From assembly GCF_022749495.1 (NCBI RefSeq), contig NZ_CP094241.1, positions 1,612,001 through 1,676,000 of the forward strand: a stretch of 64,000 nucleotides of DNA. The letters run 5' to 3'. Source of the stretch: Neisseria macacae ATCC 33926 (GTDB taxonomy: Bacteria; Pseudomonadota; Gammaproteobacteria; Burkholderiales; Neisseriaceae). The notes beneath the pieces were generated by a model. That model had not been told where the DNA came from. It was given only the letters and a program-made list of their open reading frames with translations, and ran no database searches. Below, one piece after another: positions 63,201 to 64,000 of this stretch; position 1 is the stretch's first letter, and each line of letters starts with the position of its first letter. The translations under genes and the position numbers were made by a program.

Positions 63201-64000
63201 GTTCGCCTTCGACCCTGCGCACAATATCCTCGACATCCCGACGGAAAAGGTTAAACCATACCCTACCCCCTCTCCCGCGGGAGAGGGTCGGGGAGAGGGC
63301 AAAACGGCTGCGCTGCTTTCAGCCAACTCCAATGCCATCACCGACAACCGCCTGAAAACCTACAACGGCACGACCTATTACTACGACAATCTCGGCAACC
63401 TGATCCACCGCGAACTCGTCGACGGCGAAATGCAGAACTATTTCTACGACCTGCACGACCAACTGGTTAAGGCGGAAATCTTCAAAAAAGACGGCAGCAA
63501 AGAGACTTGGTCGTACACCTACGACGCCTTGGGCAGAAGGATGGGCAAAGGCCGTCTGAAAGACAGTCAGGAAGTTTCAGATGACCTCGACAACCAAACC
63601 CGCTTCGTTTGGGACGGCAGCCACCTCTTGCAGGAAATCCACCCGGACGGCAGGTATACCTATATCTACACCGATCAAGATTCCTACGAACCGCTGGCGC
63701 AGGTACATAACCGGATCAACGAAGAAGGCGAAAGCAAACAGAAAATCAACTACTTCCACTGCGACCAAATCGGTATCCCGCGCGAGATCACCGATAGCGA
63801 AGGCAATCTGGTTTGGTTCGGCGATTATTACGGTTGGGGCAAACTGAAGAGCGAAACGAACGTGACGGGAACGGCTCACCAGCCGTTCCGCCTGCAAAAC
63901 CAATATGCCGACCATGAAACTGGGCTGCATTACAACTTCTTCAGGTATTACGAGCCTGATGCGGGTAGGTTTGTGAATCAGGATCCGATTAGACTATTAG
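60211..64000 (+). CDS. Rhs effector with PAAR-like (DUF4150-type) N-terminus, 3' end outside window
   Basis: The frame opens at ATG 60211 (AACAGGAG 14 bases upstream) and is still open at the right edge after 1263 codons. Residues about 1-125 resemble DUF4150/PAAR-like tips (DFYVICTLPDFCWAPPPAPP, TGDEPALPGRKGVLSR, IIRAGD), then a DUF6531-like start (NPIHGLKFLESETDFAFEG) and YD repeats. The core ends at GRFVNQDPIRLL, where Rhs-A has DPIGLF; the Gly is Arg here. The toxin tip and immunity gene lie beyond the window. It is the in-operon cargo of VgrG and the DUF2169 adaptor. Confidence 0.9.
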   Translation, partial: MAFNKIARKDSDFYVICTLPDFCWAPPPAPPVTPPIPFPLFADLGNAQTVAKDVRLNRKPAFVFKASKTNRTTGDEPALPGRKGVLSRTATKPAWPMMHSSSVKIRKRHIIRAGDMFHMNNKFKKKLPPKPCISCKAAAAAGRPVNPIHGLKFLESETDFAFEGILPLVWSRSYYSDQDGTGWLGEGWSVPGCQRIIRDAAGLAYIDDHGRLFPLPEVDEDDEEPVLFESEQIWFSKNPDGHYVIASLDGSIALRFAPLVVAEDGSDEDSTFFPLVAVEDANGNHQRFVYHPLTGLPQYVIDGNGRVFSLNFGNVADEQSPKMRLLSVSLLEGLPAFGEAVRVGSPLVRYEYNGSGDLVRVIGRDGNVKRSFGYKNNLMVSHTDAAGLVSEYEYDHYTPTGKVLRNWTSLGEEWRFTYHDGYTEVTDVLGRTEQYHYDYNNELTKRVFADGSAVLMERDGLGRLLSHTDAMGRVTRYQYSNEGQVEAIVRPDGAILHFDYDDCYRLIRKSDAEGRYDGYTYDEAGNLLTHTDPLKHTTRFEYADNGLLLSVTDPNGSSTTYHYNQNRQPDLITDCSGYETKLAYTPEGQLARITDALGQHTEYHYDADQNLTLALYPDGSKETFGYDAAGRLKTHTDGEGHTTSYEYGQDGLPTRRTNALGHTFGYHYDKARRLVGLTNENGARYRFAYDVLDRLIAESGFDHKLTGYRYNAGNELVEQREFGDDASLAAKLMAQLGGQPVPKKDVSPLSDDLDSQTPLRITEFKRDILGRLIHTLARDNDKVQETAYQYDLDGNLVRAANRHSITCFDYNENGQLIAQHQWKVPSKEENARNGLPETDWRDAQYDMLYLPVTETVRYHYDFNGNRTATVLPDGRQINYLYYGSGHLHQIGLDDEVITDIERDQLHREIFRTQGKLASRYELDPLGRLKRQIATLNELTEGGKGKTKVAAGYGQTAVKRSYGYDRTGNLTHSTDQRTGTTRFEYDKLGRITKAGSELFAFDPAHNILDIPTEKVKPYPTPSPAGEGRGEGKTAALLSANSNAITDNRLKTYNGTTYYYDNLGNLIHRELVDGEMQNYFYDLHDQLVKAEIFKKDGSKETWSYTYDALGRRMGKGRLKDSQEVSDDLDNQTRFVWDGSHLLQEIHPDGRYTYIYTDQDSYEPLAQVHNRINEEGESKQKINYFHCDQIGIPREITDSEGNLVWFGDYYGWGKLKSETNVTGTAHQPFRLQNQYADHETGLHYNFFRYYEPDAGRFVNQDPIRLL
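63268..63299. repeat. In-frame palindromic insert in the second rhs gene
   Basis: CCCTCTCCCGCGGGAGAGGG followed by a GGGGAGAGGG copy, translated within YPTPSPAGEGRGEGK. The location in the protein is equivalent to the insert in Rhs-A, although the two genes are otherwise well diverged. Confidence 0.75.

Overview
The window is chromosomal DNA of a commensal Neisseria. The 12-base DNA uptake sequence AGGTCGTCTGAA occurs dozens of times, often as inverted pairs that form hairpins at gene ends. This dialect is typical of the N. mucosa / N. sicca / N. macacae group rather than of meningococcus or gonococcus. Four Correia repeat enclosed elements (two of 157 bp, two of 107 bp) support the genus. 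Protein similarity is judged by reading alone; no database search was run.

Region 1 (1-16.6 kb) is core metabolism: the 3' part of greA, then minus-strand glycogen genes (glgP, glgX and a 1436-residue MalQ-GlgB fusion). A TetR-type regulator plus HlyD-type adaptor pair sits among them without its ABC transporter. Two small lipoprotein genes and the anaerobic ribonucleotide reductase operon nrdG-nrdD follow; the operon is preceded by a tandem pair of NrdR-box-like sites.

Region 2 (16.6-21.4 kb) holds uvrA, a 4-nt-overlapping AT-rich RelA/SpoT-domain gene, and a REP-associated tyrosine transposase flanked by REP-like palindromes.

Region 3 (21.4-37.4 kb, minus strand) is an Rhs polymorphic-toxin locus. 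One full-length gene (Rhs-A, 33165-37415) and its immunity gene are followed by six further units. Three (B, C, D) are long Rhs fragments carrying intact alternative toxin tips with their own immunity genes. Three (E, F, G) keep an immunity gene and only a vestige of the toxin or Rhs core. Units are separated by a recurring spacer made of uptake-sequence hairpins and, in most copies, a REP-like palindrome. Fragments C and D are fused in frame to one internal Rhs-A motif (SDDLYQIASP) that overlaps an uptake sequence. Fragments B and C have open upstream frames without start codons. The locus looks like an archive of silent toxin tips that could be swapped onto Rhs-A.

Region 4 (38-60.1 kb, plus strand) is a complete type VI secretion cluster: tagF, tssA, tssB, tssC, hcp, tagJ, tssE, tssF, tssG, clpV, tssJ, tssK, tssL (with OmpA domain), tssM and vgrG. 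A DUF2169 effector adaptor and a second Rhs gene with a PAAR-like N-terminus follow; that gene runs off the end of the window at 64000. The machine would deliver the Rhs effectors, and the immunity genes would protect siblings.
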